A stretch of 64,000 nt of DNA from the NCBI GenBank assembly GCA_963377175.1, contig CAUJNA010001616.1, positions 1-64,000 on the forward strand. The letters are read 5' to 3'. The translations under genes were made by a program, and so were the position numbers. Numbering within the stretch: the first letter of the stretch is position 1; each line of letters begins with the position of its first letter. The stretch comes from Effrenium voratum. Its lineage: Eukaryota; Sar; Dinophyceae; Suessiales; Symbiodiniaceae. Below the pieces are notes generated by a model, which was not told the origin of the DNA, made no database searches, and was given only the letters and a program-made list of their open reading frames with translations. This document shows, piece by piece, positions 39,903 through 50,144 of the stretch.

Positions 39903-40684
39903 GAACCGGCACTGATGGAAAGTGCTGCAGATCATCCTTTGCATCGTGTTTTGAAGTTAAAGGCACAGTCAATTGTGTGTTCAGAGTCATTTGAAACCTG
40001 ACTGAAGGCTGACAAGTGAGTCTACCCACTGCTTCCCAACGGTTGTTGAGAAATTGATTCAACAAACCAATAATATTAAAATCAAAACGTTGCACAACAC
40101 ACCCTTAGAGACGCAGATAAAGCCGACCAACAAAGTTTCTTACCTGTTATGGCAAGCGGAAACTCACGGATAGGATTTGCTAAACAATTTCACAGCACGC
40201 CGCATACAACTCAAGCTTTGAAGCAGATTTTTCTGGCTTGGGATCATTGGTCTAACACTGAGACTGACGGCAGTAGACAGATTTGGAGGGAGCAGGGCAT
40301 GTCCTGACTTTGGCCCTTGAGTCGGGGTGTTGAAAAAAGGAGCGGCAGTCGTTGCGCAGGGCTGTGGCAGTTGCAGGCTCAAAGTCGTGCTGGCCGTGAT
40401 TAGCCGTGATTATGTGACAGCTTCAGGCCCGACCAGGCCCAGTCTGTCATTGACAGACAGGGCCTTGGCGGGCCATGCAGCTGTGAGGTTCAACTGTCAA
40501 CTGGTTTCAGCCTGTTCAAAGCATGCATGCAGTGGCGACGTTTCATTTCGTTGAGGAATTTGACTGGGCTCAAGGACTATCTAGACTCCTGGCAGACGAA
40601 TGAGACAAGCAAACAGTGCAGAGGTTTTAAAGTCAACACTTACTAACGCGACTTGTCAGCAGACCTGACCGATTTTCACACCCA

Positions 40685-43265
40685 ATGCATGGCGAATCGC
40701 TTGCCTTTAGCAGTGGCGATGAAACCTGCGGAGATTCAAAGCTTCGCGCACCGCAGACTTCGAGAAGGAAGCTGAGTGGGCCAGGTGACAGTGGCAGCAA
40801 GCCGCGCAAAGCGAAGTCTTCCGAGCCGGATGTCGCTAGCAAACGTGGGAAGAATAGTTTTGCCTTGTTGCATGGCCTGACGCAGGAGAAACTCAAGTCA
40901 TGGCAAGGGCATGCTTTGATGGGCTCCTGCGTGCCGCAAGATGTCAAGCAGACTTTGCCATGTGACGTGCAGCAATCTTTGAAAGAGACCTGGCTTGCTG
41001 TCTCTGAGTCAGGAATGACCTGTATAGCCTGCAAGCGGGCGAACTTGACTGGGGCATGGGCTGAAGGAACAGCTGGTGCTGATGTTCAAGATCTACGCGC
41101 CTGGTACCTGACCAAGCACAACCAGTCAAAGGCCCATGGCCGGGCAGTGCAGCAGTATTTGAACCTAGGTGTGGGCCCCGTTGGGGCGCCCGACCTGTCT
41201 GAGTTCGAGTCAATGCTGAAGTCTGCTCAAGAGGGCGATTCTCTCCGCAAGATCAACCCGTTCAAGGCAATGTCCGACAAGACCGCGCTTATGATGTGGG
41301 TGCTGCAGGAAGCCCTCTTGAACTTCATCAGAAAGGATTTAATGCAGGCAGAGACGATCTCACTGATGAGAGACGCGAGGCGACAGCGCCTTCTCATACG
41401 GTATGGGCTCTGCAAAACCAATTTTGAAGTTTGTTCTGGCATCTTAGGTGTTGCCCGCGACTTTGGGGACACTGGCGGCGACATTGTCAGGGCCACCCGC
41501 CACATTCTGAAACGAGTCTGCACGGAGTACGCCTGCCCGCCAAGATGGTACAGAGGCCCTGAGAGTCGATTTCTGAAAGACGTTTACAATCACGCCAGGC
41601 GCGGCTGCGCAGCCGTGCATTGTCATGTTTCAATTTGTTGCACGCGTGCGTGCGCTAGGGACTGAATGAATTTGCACGAGCTGTGCGCATGTCACGTAGC
41701 ATGGCTGATTTTAGTGTTTCAACGAATGCAGGCAGTGTGTTTCTTGAGGGCAGTGACTGACTGGGTGTTGCCAGGGAAGCAATTGAGCTCATAACCACTG
41801 ACGCCGCGTCCAACGAGATTCTTGCCAGCAACGTCGGCGCTGGAAGGAGGAGTTCTCTGGTGGAGTCGGATAACAGTGACGAAGCGCGGCTGACACCCAA
41901 TTTGAAAATGATTGGGCGTGACAAGGCCCATTCCTTCAGGAGGCTGATGACCCGACCTTACCAGTGCGACGAGTACTTGGACGAGTTACTCAACGACTTT
42001 GTCCATGACAAGTCTTCAATGTGTCAGAAGATCCAGCACAGCTTCAATCTCAAGACCATCTTTCAGGAGCAGGTCGTGAAGCAGGAGGCCAAGTGGGGCC
42101 AGAAGATCAAGAACTTGCGGGCAGCGAAGCACAGATTTGAAAGTCTTGCGGCGCCCATGGGCCGGATCCTCCTCTACTTACCAGCGTTTCTTGCTACCTG
42201 CGCACAAATCTCTGAGCAGCGGCTGGCTGCGGGGCCCCGAGCCGAGGCATTTCTGAACAGCTTGACTGCAGAGCGGCTTCTTCAAGCCGGTCTTCTAGCC
42301 GACGGGATGGACGAGGCCATGCTACTCATCCGTAGCGTTGATGTAGAAGAGGTCGACGTGTCCGCCATCCCGTTGCTTGTCCAGTCCTTTGTTGACAGGT
42401 TGCATGCCTTGTTTGGCCCAGACCGGTGCGCGCTAAAGTGTCCTGGCTACACTTCCCACGTTGTGGATTTGCTGAAAAGTGGCGCTGTGTGCTACTTCTT
42501 GAAGCATGACCTTCGGCGACTTCGCATGCCTGATGACAATGCAGTGATGGACAGGCTGTTCCGCCGAATGGCCTGCTGGCTCAACGTGGTGATGGAAGTC
42601 TTGCGGACTGAGTGGCCGGACTACACGCTCTTCGCTGCCATGGGCGTTTTCGGACTGTCATCAAGTCACTCGCGATCAACTGCTGCAGCCGAGTTCGCGG
42701 TCAATGCAGGCCAAAGCTTTGGCCGCTTAGCCAAAGCCTTTGACTTGAACGCAGGCGCTTTGGAGGCAGAGTTGGAGCGAGTTCGACCAGTGGCTCTGCG
42801 GCAGCTTGGTTTAATTTCGTAATGTTTTCGCATTTGGTTCCTTGACAGACTTGAACTCAGGAACTGACATGTTTGCAACGTTAGCGTTTGCAAAGTGTTG
42901 ATTTTTCACCGTTCTTGCGTCGTGGCTAGTTAGGATCGCCAGCCAAACTGGTTGCAGCAGTCGGGAAGCTTGGAAGCAAGCCATGACCACTGCTGCCAAG
43001 AGCCGCGGCAACTTCTCCTTGACAAACTTGGCGCCAGTTATGTGGCGCTTTTTAGCGTGGCAAGCATCAACCTCAGGGCTGGAGCAAAATTTCAGCAAGG
43101 CGGATCTGCATCACTCCACAGGCCGCACGCCTGCCTCTGAAGAGTGTGAAGCACGCAGTGTGCGACTTCTCCTTACCCCACTTGATCGCAGCCAAGCCCT
43201 TGAAGTTTGCGAAGCTGCCCAGCTGCTGTACCAGCAGTGTTCTCCCGCGTTATGCCCTCAGCCTT
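40685..43265 (+). CDS. Putative hAT-like transposase, at least three exons
   Basis: Exon 1 (40,685 to about 41,600): a basic N-terminus, a zinc-binding patch CIACKRANL..AW and LRAWYLTKHNQSKAHGRAVQ (C2-H-H, BED/TTF-like), then ISLMRDARRQRLLIRYGLC with a candidate first catalytic Asp. Exon 2 (after TTGCCAG| at 41,774, to 42,822): IELITTDAASNEILASNVGA with a candidate second Asp, RDKAHSFRRLMTRPYQCDEY, and a long helical insertion domain. Exon 3 (about 42,953-43,265): MWRFLAWQASTSGLEQNFSK, resembling the SxxxER-FS dimerisation/catalytic Glu block of hAT proteins. The reading closes between exons by stops typical of introns. As first gene next to the left TIR it is the natural transposase. Exon ends are approximate, and the hAT link is by motif pattern only. 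Confidence 0.6.
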
Positions 43266-43322
43266 AAATTACTGCTACGACTTTTGGGTTGTGACAGTTG
43301 ACATTTTTTTGAATTCATTTTC

Positions 43323-44273
43323 ATGCCAGTGAGTGTTGACCGACTGACGACAGGCACGCGGACTCGGACGAAGGAGCGCATAGACAAAGGAGTGAAGCGA
43401 CCTCGCGCCGAGGGTGATAGCGATGTTGGCTCTGTGGCGGCTTGGTTGCGGACACGGCGGCGCGGGGTTGACGCTGCTGTCAAGAGCGCAAATAACTTGG
43501 ACTTCGATGTGGAGGATTTTGTCGGCGCCCCGGAATGGACTGAGTGGCATGGCGCGGAGAAGACATTCCAGAAGGAGAAGCAGCACGACCAATTGTTGGA
43601 GGCGTTTAGCTATGGAGCTTTGGCTGAGGAAGATGATGTGGGCAGTGAGCTTGCAAGGCAGGCAGAGGAACGCCAGCGACTTAACGTCAAGAACGACAAA
43701 GTGCTGGTCAAGCAGCGCCGTCGCGCTGATGAAGCTGCTGCGCGTCATCACCATGTCCTGCAGTGGGACAGTTTGTCAGGCCTATCCTACTGGATGACAC
43801 CATCAGAGGAGGGATCCGAGGCCGAGTTGGTGTTGCAAACGCGAAACCTCGCGCGGACCACAGACCGCTTCAAGGCCGACATCTTCTTCGTTCAAGATGC
43901 TGCGTCCCCGCCGGAAAGGGTCCGCTGGGTTGCTGCTCTCTGTGGAAAACAAGTTTGCGATGTTGCAGTTGTGCTGGGTCGTGGCGGCATGCGCGTCGTT
44001 TACAAACCAGTCATCAGGAGACCTTGCAAGGTGTACATCACTGAAGACTTCAAGAATCGGCATGTAGAGATCTTCAACATTGTGAAGCAAGCTCGGGCTC
44101 AGCGCGGCAGTAAGTGGACCATTTGCAGGACGCATACGGATCAAGTCACGTTTTGCTTAGCGACAACCGCTGAGTGTGAAAGCAAGCCAGACTGGCACTC
44201 CAAGTCAGATTTCTTAGAACAGGTTTCACGTCTAGACAAATCCAAGAGCGTCAAGCTGGCAAAGCTGGCTTGA
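43323..44273 (+). CDS. Hypothetical 316-aa transposon protein
   Basis: A single open frame from ATG 43,323 (MPVSVDRLTTGTRTRTKERI) to TGA. It is basic at the N-terminus, with an acidic stretch (NLDFDVEDFVGAPEWTEWHG) and charged helices to residue 140, then a more globular part (ALCGKQVCDVAVVLGRGGMR, PCKVYITEDFKNRHVEIFNI). No known catalytic motif. It follows the transposase closely, so it may be an accessory transposition protein. Not recognised. Confidence 0.55.
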   Translation: MPVSVDRLTTGTRTRTKERIDKGVKRPRAEGDSDVGSVAAWLRTRRRGVDAAVKSANNLDFDVEDFVGAPEWTEWHGAEKTFQKEKQHDQLLEAFSYGALAEEDDVGSELARQAEERQRLNVKNDKVLVKQRRRADEAAARHHHVLQWDSLSGLSYWMTPSEEGSEAELVLQTRNLARTTDRFKADIFFVQDAASPPERVRWVAALCGKQVCDVAVVLGRGGMRVVYKPVIRRPCKVYITEDFKNRHVEIFNIVKQARAQRGSKWTICRTHTDQVTFCLATTAECESKPDWHSKSDFLEQVSRLDKSKSVKLAKLA

Positions 44274-44279
44274 GCGGGG

Positions 44280-45425
44280 TGTCTTAAACTTTGACAGGGG
44301 CGCCAGTGGACACCCAGCGCAACGTTGTGACAGTCATTCCACATAAATTAAATTCAAGATCTCACTTTTGTAGGACGTTGAACTGGTGTCGCATCATTGG
44401 CTCAGGGGCTTAAGCTTTGCTGACCGGGGACAGGCGCGAGCCTGATTTAGCAGCTACCTCACTCATGAGATCTGACAAGCCTGCCACACCGAAAACGAGC
44501 CTCTCACGCGAAATGGCATGTCTCTTAGCCTTCGGTCTGCGAACCTGCAGTTACTTGAGTTAAATTTTCTGTCTTGCCAACTGACTAGACTGAACAGACC
44601 AGATCAGGCCCAGCAACATATGCCGGGCCTCTTTGGTCTCGCTCAGTTTTTTTACCGTTTCATTCGATGATGGACGCCCAAGTTTGAAGTTGATTTATGA
44701 CATAGTGAGGCCGATCAGGCCCGGCAGCGTATGACGGGCCTCTTCCGGCTTTCTTCATCCAAAACACGTTCTGGTTTTGCCATATTAAAATAATAGTTGT
44801 CAGGGCGCGGGACCGATCCGGCCCATAGCCTGTGTGGCTGGGCCTCTTCGGGCTTTAGCCCAGATGACTACAGCTTCATAGTGAGTGTATGGCCGATGAT
44901 CAGGCCCAGCAGCTTATTGCCGGGCCTCTTCGGGCTTTCGCTCCGTCTCAACTTAACTGTTTCAGTTATTTTGCTGGAAAGACACTGTCTAAGTCTGAAG
45001 CTGCCAGGGTTCATAGTCAGCGCAAGACCGGTCAGGCGCAGCAGCATGTTGCCGGGCCCCCCCGGGCTTTCGCTCAACATCATCTCAGTTTTTTTTCAAG
45101 CATGGCTTGGCACTGTCAGTGGCTGCCCGCCTCAGCCTTTATTAGCCCCAAGCGTTGCTGTCTTGCATAATAAGAAACACGCCTCAACCATTGGCAGGGC
45201 AATCGCTCGTTGTTGCTGTCATTGTCAATGATTGTTGGCCTGGGTAGGCCTCGTCTTAGTCAGTGTGCCATGGCATGGCCGCCTGCTCGTGGACGTCGCA
45301 ATGGAGGACCTGCTGCCATTGAGTGTGTGGGGGTCGCTTTGCAAGTTGGAGCGTCGGTGAATTGAAATCGGTTGCCAATAGCACTTCGGCTCAGCTGGCT
45401 GAGATTGGTCAGTTGGCAACTTCCT
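44280..45425. repeat. Five AGGCCCGGCAGC...GCCGGGCCT hairpins at ~110-bp spacing
   Basis: Hairpins near 44,606, 44,711, 44,818, 44,898 and 45,034 share a GGCCCRGCARC..GTTGCCGGGCC stem, a trailing TCTTCGGGCTTTCGCTC (a second CGGGC able to pair with the stem) and a preceding GACCGATC. Arms vary in matching fashion. Single relatives occur at 47,210, 55,468, 56,180 and 58,360, all within the transposon. No gene is seen here. Confidence 0.75.
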
Positions 45426-45429
45426 AGCC

Positions 45430-46680
45430 ATGGCTGACAACTTGGTGACGGCGGTGTCTGGCGGCACGACGGCGGCGGCCCAGGCTGGCAGCAGCTGCGT
45501 GGGAGGCAGGAGTAAGAAGAGCAAGTAAGTTATGGCCACTATTTTCCCAAAGGCTGCTTTTTGTGTGTTGCTGTCTGTGTTGAAACGTTGTCGTTATCCC
45601 ATTTTGCTGCTTGACATTTGTCGCGATCGGCTGCAGGTCTGCCTGGCATGATGGCGGCGCCGCCATACTTGCCGCCCCCGCCGTTTCTCCGGGTGGACAA
45701 TGAGGGTGGCGTCTGCCTTGGCGGGCAGGAGATGACGGAGATGGCAACCCGCTACGTTGACGTGAGCGGGTATGTCTTCGAAGCTGTGCCGACGGTGACG
45801 TGGTGGGCGCGAAGGATTGGCCCAGCGGCGCCTTGGCAAGTTCAAAGGTTGCATTTCAGATTTTAGCCGTGCCCCTTGCAAGTTTTGTCTTCGTTATCTG
45901 TCGCAACCATGGTTGCGTCGAATCAGGCAGTGTCCGCGCCCGCGCCGGCGCCTGCGCCGGCTGGGCCAGTGATGGCAGGGCCAGTGCCACCTTCTCCGGT
46001 GGTGTCGGCAACGCCGCCGCCCTCTTCGTCGCGGATGCACACGCCGACGACGATTGCCAGCTTCAACGGTGGCACTGACGCTCTGCGTAATTTTGTTGGT
46101 CAAATTTTGATGGTTAGTCTTAAGTTTGTTACCTGAAACGACTTGTCGAATTTGATGTTCGGCGGCAACCAGGGCATTGCCGCCAAGACGCCGGGCCTGA
46201 GCCCGGCTGCGGCGGTGGAGCAGCCGAGCCTCTTGCTGGCGGAAGAGCCTTCAACGCACTGGCACTTATTAAATCATCTTGAAACTGTTTTACTGTGATG
46301 AAACTGTGACTGTGGCTGACTGTCATCAACTCAGTGTCAGGCGAGCACTGGTGGCACTGCTGGGGCTACTCCTGATGAGCTTCGCCTTTGTGGACACGGC
46401 GCCGCTGGTGCTGCTGCTGCGCCTGGCACTGCCACTGCGCTGCCTCGTCGTGACTTTCCGGCGGAGGTTGACCCGCGATCAAGATCTCCCCCAACAGTCG
46501 CGGCAGCTGCGACTCACCCTCGCGTTGGGCGTCAGCAGATGCCGGTCCTGCGGGGAACTGTGGCAAGGTTCATTCAATTTCCTGCTCAGCCTCAGCCGCC
46601 TCAAATGCCTGTAGTCGGCGGGAGGACTGCGATCGTGCGGCTGCCTGCCCCGGCGTCGTGGACGTCGTCGTAGTGAGACA
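45430..46680 (+). CDS. Pro/Ala-rich protein, several exons (transposon)
   Basis: Coding-like blocks: MADNLVTAVSGGTTAAAQAG (45,430-45,525); LPGMMAAPPYLPPPPFLRVD to ATRYVDVSG (after CTGCAG| at 45,636, to a GGTATG donor at 45,769); MVASNQAVSAPAPAPAPAGP to IASFNGGTDALRNF (45,909-46,095); NLMFGGNQGIAAKTPGLSPA (46,147-46,245); PAQPQPPQMPVVGGRTAIVR (about 46,580-46,675). The product is low-complexity, Pro, Ala and Gly rich, without a domain I recognise. Gaps of 50-300 bp contain stops, as introns would. Whether all blocks belong to one gene, or to the kinase downstream, is uncertain. Confidence 0.4.
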
Positions 46681-46689
46681 GCCTGGCCT

Positions 46690-47455
46690 TTCCTGGTTGT
46701 GTCAGTCAGTGTGTTGACATCCAAGAAACTCGTCATTGGCCTTTTTTGATGACGGCAATGCAAGGCCAAGGCTGGCAGTATTAACTCGTGGCAGTGGAGC
46801 TATTGTTGAAAAAAGGAGCTCAGAATTGACGTGTGCGAGCTTGATCGGGGTTCCTGCGGCATGGCTTGAGTGCGCGAATGAATTGCCGCGCAGGACTGGC
46901 CGCAACCCTGCTCGCCAGCAGGAGCGGGTTTGGCATTGCTTTTGAATTGTCGATTGGCCTTTTTGAGACTCAAGTCCTTTTCATTGCTTCTCATCTGCAG
47001 GAGGTCCTCACCCGCTGACTGGGCAGTCAGTCTGAGCCAGGCACTGAGCAGCACTGCATGAACATGTCAAATTTTGATGCCCCGCACAGGCTGACTGAGC
47101 ACTGAGTGACGGCTGGCGACGGCCAAGTGGGCCTGCTAATGGAGAGTCCGCCAGGGAACAAATGCTTTGAGCCTTCTTAGCTTGCCCAACATTGCGCGGC
47201 CACGACGAAGCCCGGCCGCTTGGCCGGGCCTTGTCGGGCCACTGAGTTGCCACGCGATGTCTCAGTCTCTCTGACCCTTTTGTTTGTCATGCATCTGAGT
47301 GGATCAAGGCGGCTTGGCATTGACTGCACTGACCGTGACAAGTGTCTGACCAAGCAACGCAATGAGTGAGCCTAGATGATGAGCAGCCAATGCAAGAATT
47401 CAAACATTGAAGGATGACACTGATTTTAGAGTGACAGCCGGCACGGCGCCTTTGC
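46690..47455. other. Non-coding stretch with one GGCCCGG hairpin
   Basis: No frame with a motif or good start. One hairpin of the transposon family (AGCCCGGCCGCTTGGCCGGGCC) lies at 47,206-47,228. Short TGACTGAGC-type runs are intron-like or spacer text. Confidence 0.4.
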
Positions 47456-47458
47456 TTG

Positions 47459-49085
47459 ATGGCCGCCGCTGATCATGATCATGATGACGAGTGGGTGCAG
47501 AAAGTCCTTGAGACTGGGCGCTTCAAGAGCTGCAAATTGTTGGCCAAGGGCGGCATGGGTGCTGCCTTCAAGGTCCAGATGAAGTCGGACTTGATTTTTG
47601 GATGCATTCAGTTGCTCGAGTTTGTTATTGAACTGATTCCTGATTGAGTATGATTGGCGTCTACTAAGGTCCTTTCAAGCTCTGAAGCTTGCGCTGCAGG
47701 AGGCGGAGGGCGATGATGATGGCGTCATTGTCACGGATGAGTTCTTTGAACAAGCGGCTTGACAGAAAATAATATGCACCAACCTCTGAGACTGATGGCA
47801 ACACAAGTCGCTGATTGAAGTTAAGTGTCCGTCCACGCCCAGGAGCGGCGCATCATGTACTCCTTCAGGCACCCGCACTTGGTGCCCATCTTCGACTCTG
47901 GCACGTTTAGCGGCGGCTTGGCGTGTCAAAATTAGTCAGTGGTTACGGTTTGTTCAGAGCCTGGCAGTTTGGTTTTGCATGCTTTGAACTGAGGAGGCAT
48001 TGCTTTCCTGCTGATGGAGCTGATGAGCTGCGATCTCAACAGCCAGATTCCCATGGACGAGAATGCGGCGGCCCGAGTGACTCGGCAGATCGCCAGCGGC
48101 CTCATCTACATGCACCAGGAGCTTGGCCTGGTGCACAGGGACGTGAAACCCGGGAACATTTTCCTGTCTGGCCAAACGGCAAAACTGGGGGACTTTGGCG
48201 TGGCAACCAGGCTGGTGCCACCACCTGACGTGGCTGGGACGCCAGAGTACTTCCCGTCAGAGGTCTGGGCTGGAGATGAGCCGGTCACGGCCAAAGTGGA
48301 TGTCTATGGGCTTGGCTGCACCTTGCTCTTTGGCTGAAATTTGCCATGTTCATTGAATTGAGCTGGTTAGATCAATTCACAAAACATCAGAGCAAGACTC
48401 ATCAAGACATGTGTGCGTGCGTGTGTATACATATCACCTATCGTTTTTTTTGCAGCTTGCGAGCCCAGGTACGAGATGCTGGAGGGGCGGCTTGCCCACC
48501 CGGTGCCGCCTTCAGTGGGGTCGCCTCTGCCCAATCTGAGCTCGCGGGCATGGAGGTGTTTTGGTGGCAAGCTTCAGGCGGCCTTCGAGATGCTCATGCG
48601 CGACAGCACGCCGGGCCTCATTGAGGTGATCGGCACGTTGAACCTGACGGAGGCCATCGAGCCCTCCACGGCGGCGGCATTTGAGCGCAAAAAGCGCAAG
48701 GAGCGGGAGATGGCGTCGGAGGAAACAAAGAAGGCAGCGAACAGGGCTCGCAAGCTGCGCCGCAAGCAGAAGAAGGGCGCTGCTGCTGCTCAGTGGCTTT
48801 GTTTGCAGAAAGCCAAGCCTCAGCCAAAATGTTGTTGCCCGTCATTGTCATGTCTCAGTCAATGTCGTTTTGTTGGGCTCGTCGTTCCTAAGGGCTGGCG
48901 ATGACGAGGTTGACGTTGAGGTCATCAGCGACGGCGGTGGCAGCGGCGGCATGGCAGCCTCAGCTGCGGCTGCGGCGGCAGGTCCGGCTTCACTGGCGGA
49001 ATCCGTGGCGATGACGCAGGAGTCTTTCAGACAGTTTCTGCGGCGACTTAGCTGCAAGTTTGCTGTGATGATTCAGCAAGTTTGA
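47459..49085 (+). CDS. Serine/threonine protein kinase, at least five exons
   Basis: Exon 1 (ATG 47,459): CKLLAKGGMGAAFKVQ, the Gly loop. Exon 2 (about 47,676-47,760): ALKLALQEAEGDDDGVIVTD with the ATP-binding ALK lysine. Exon 3 (about 47,828-47,925): SVHAQERRIMYSFRHPHLVP with the alpha-C Glu. Exon 4 (about 48,003-48,338): LLMELMSCDLNSQIP, LVHRDVKPGNIFLSGQTAKL, GDFGVATRL, GTPEYFPSEVW and KVDVYGLGCTLLFG, so catalytic loop, DFG and activation segment are all intact. Exon 5 (after TTTTTTGCAG|, 48,455-48,795): EPRYEMLEGRLAHPVPPSVG, then a Lys-rich tail; a last acidic/Ala block (DDEVDVEVISDGGGSGG) ends at 49,085. All expected kinase subdomains are spread over introns of 70-120 bp. A kinase as transposon cargo is unusual; it may act on host chromatin or cell-cycle proteins (inference). 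Confidence 0.78.
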
Positions 49086-49209
49086 TGCCGTGATGATTCA
49101 GCTAACTTTGCAGCGACGAGCGGCCTTTGCAGGCTTGCCCTGCAACCTGGACCTGCTGCTCGTCCTCCTCAGAGTCGCTTTGCAGCATGACCGCAGGCGC
49201 AGGGCAGGT

Positions 49210-49270
49210 GCCAGGGTCACCCTAAACCTTGTCAACCCTAAACCCTAAACCCTAAACCCTAAACCCAGGT
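49210..49270. repeat. Interstitial telomere-like (CCCTAAA)n, tract 1
   Basis: CACCCTAAACC followed by five CCCTAAA units (49,235-49,265). The plant/alveolate-type telomere repeat, inside the transposon, with a second tract 440 bp downstream in the same orientation. Confidence 0.85.
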
Positions 49271-49309
49271 CTGTTTCTGTTTAATCAATCAATCCGCCGG
49301 CTCCGCAAC

Positions 49310-49735
49310 TACGTCAGCAACCGTTATACGTCAGCAACCGCAACCGTTATACGTCAACCAACCCAAAATGCAAGTTATGCTAGTAAACGCCCGCAACCGT
49401 TGTACGTCAATGGTCTCTCGGCAGGTGCTCCCAGGAGGAGAGCCTGTCGAGAGGGACCCCCCCCGCTGGGGGGTCTCTCTGGACAGGTGCTTCCGGGAGC
49501 GCCTGATGAGAGGTACCCCCCCCCGCTGCAAGCGCTGATTCTAAGGGACCCCCCCCCGCTGAGCCGCTTGAGCGGTGCCAGCGGGGGGGGGTCCCTCTCA
49601 TCAGGCGCTCCCGGGAGCACCTGTCGAGAGGGACCCCCCAGCGGGGGGGGTCCTTCTCAGCCAGCCGTCGCACAGTGATAGTTTGCAAGGTTGATTGGTA
49701 ATTCAATGAAACCTAAACCCTAAACCCTAAACCGC
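49310..49735. repeat. Inverted GC-run repeats ending in second CCCTAAA tract
   Basis: Starts with two or three AACCGTTATACGTCA boxes (49,318-49,408). Then GAGAGGGACCCCCCCCGCTG-type blocks appear in direct and inverse order (49,435-49,655), with GCGCTCCCGGGAGCACCTGT and complement, so the tract can fold into several G/C-run hairpins. It ends ACCTAAACCCTAAACCCTAA at 49,711-49,733. No coding function; flanking telomere-like tracts on both sides are notable. Confidence 0.75.
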
Positions 49736-50140
49736 CGGCCAACTATTTGACTTTTCACGGCGCCCCCTCAAATCGTTATTATTTTTTATTTTTCAATCTT
49801 TTGGCACCTCCATCTTAATATCGATCACTGACTTTCAGTTGAAAAGCTTGCCACTGACTGAGGCCGAAGGAAGCCATTGCCTCTGCCGCGGCGGCGGGGG
49901 TGATTCAGATGATCACGGCGACGCGGAGGCTGGGCTGACACTGAGGGCTTTAATTTAAGGGGCCGACGATGGTTGATGGTTGTTTTGACACAGCAGGACA
50001 CACATTTAAGGGCTGCATTCTTGTCTCACAAGACATCACTGCGCTTTTGTTATTTGATGACCTTGGCATGATCGGTTCAAGGAAATGTCGTTGTCGTCTA
50101 CTGACTGTTGGCATTCTCACAAGCGTTGAATCACGCAATT
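49736..50140. other. No gene recognised
   Basis: AT-rich (TTATTATTTTTTATTTTTC) then mixed spacer. The short frame at 49,969-50,193 has no motif. Probably upstream region of the multi-exon gene that follows. Confidence 0.35.
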
Positions 50141-50144
50141 TTCA

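Noticed and set aside
49210..49735. True chromosome end
   Set aside because: The tracts are short, interstitial, in one orientation, and coding sequence continues on both sides within the transposon.
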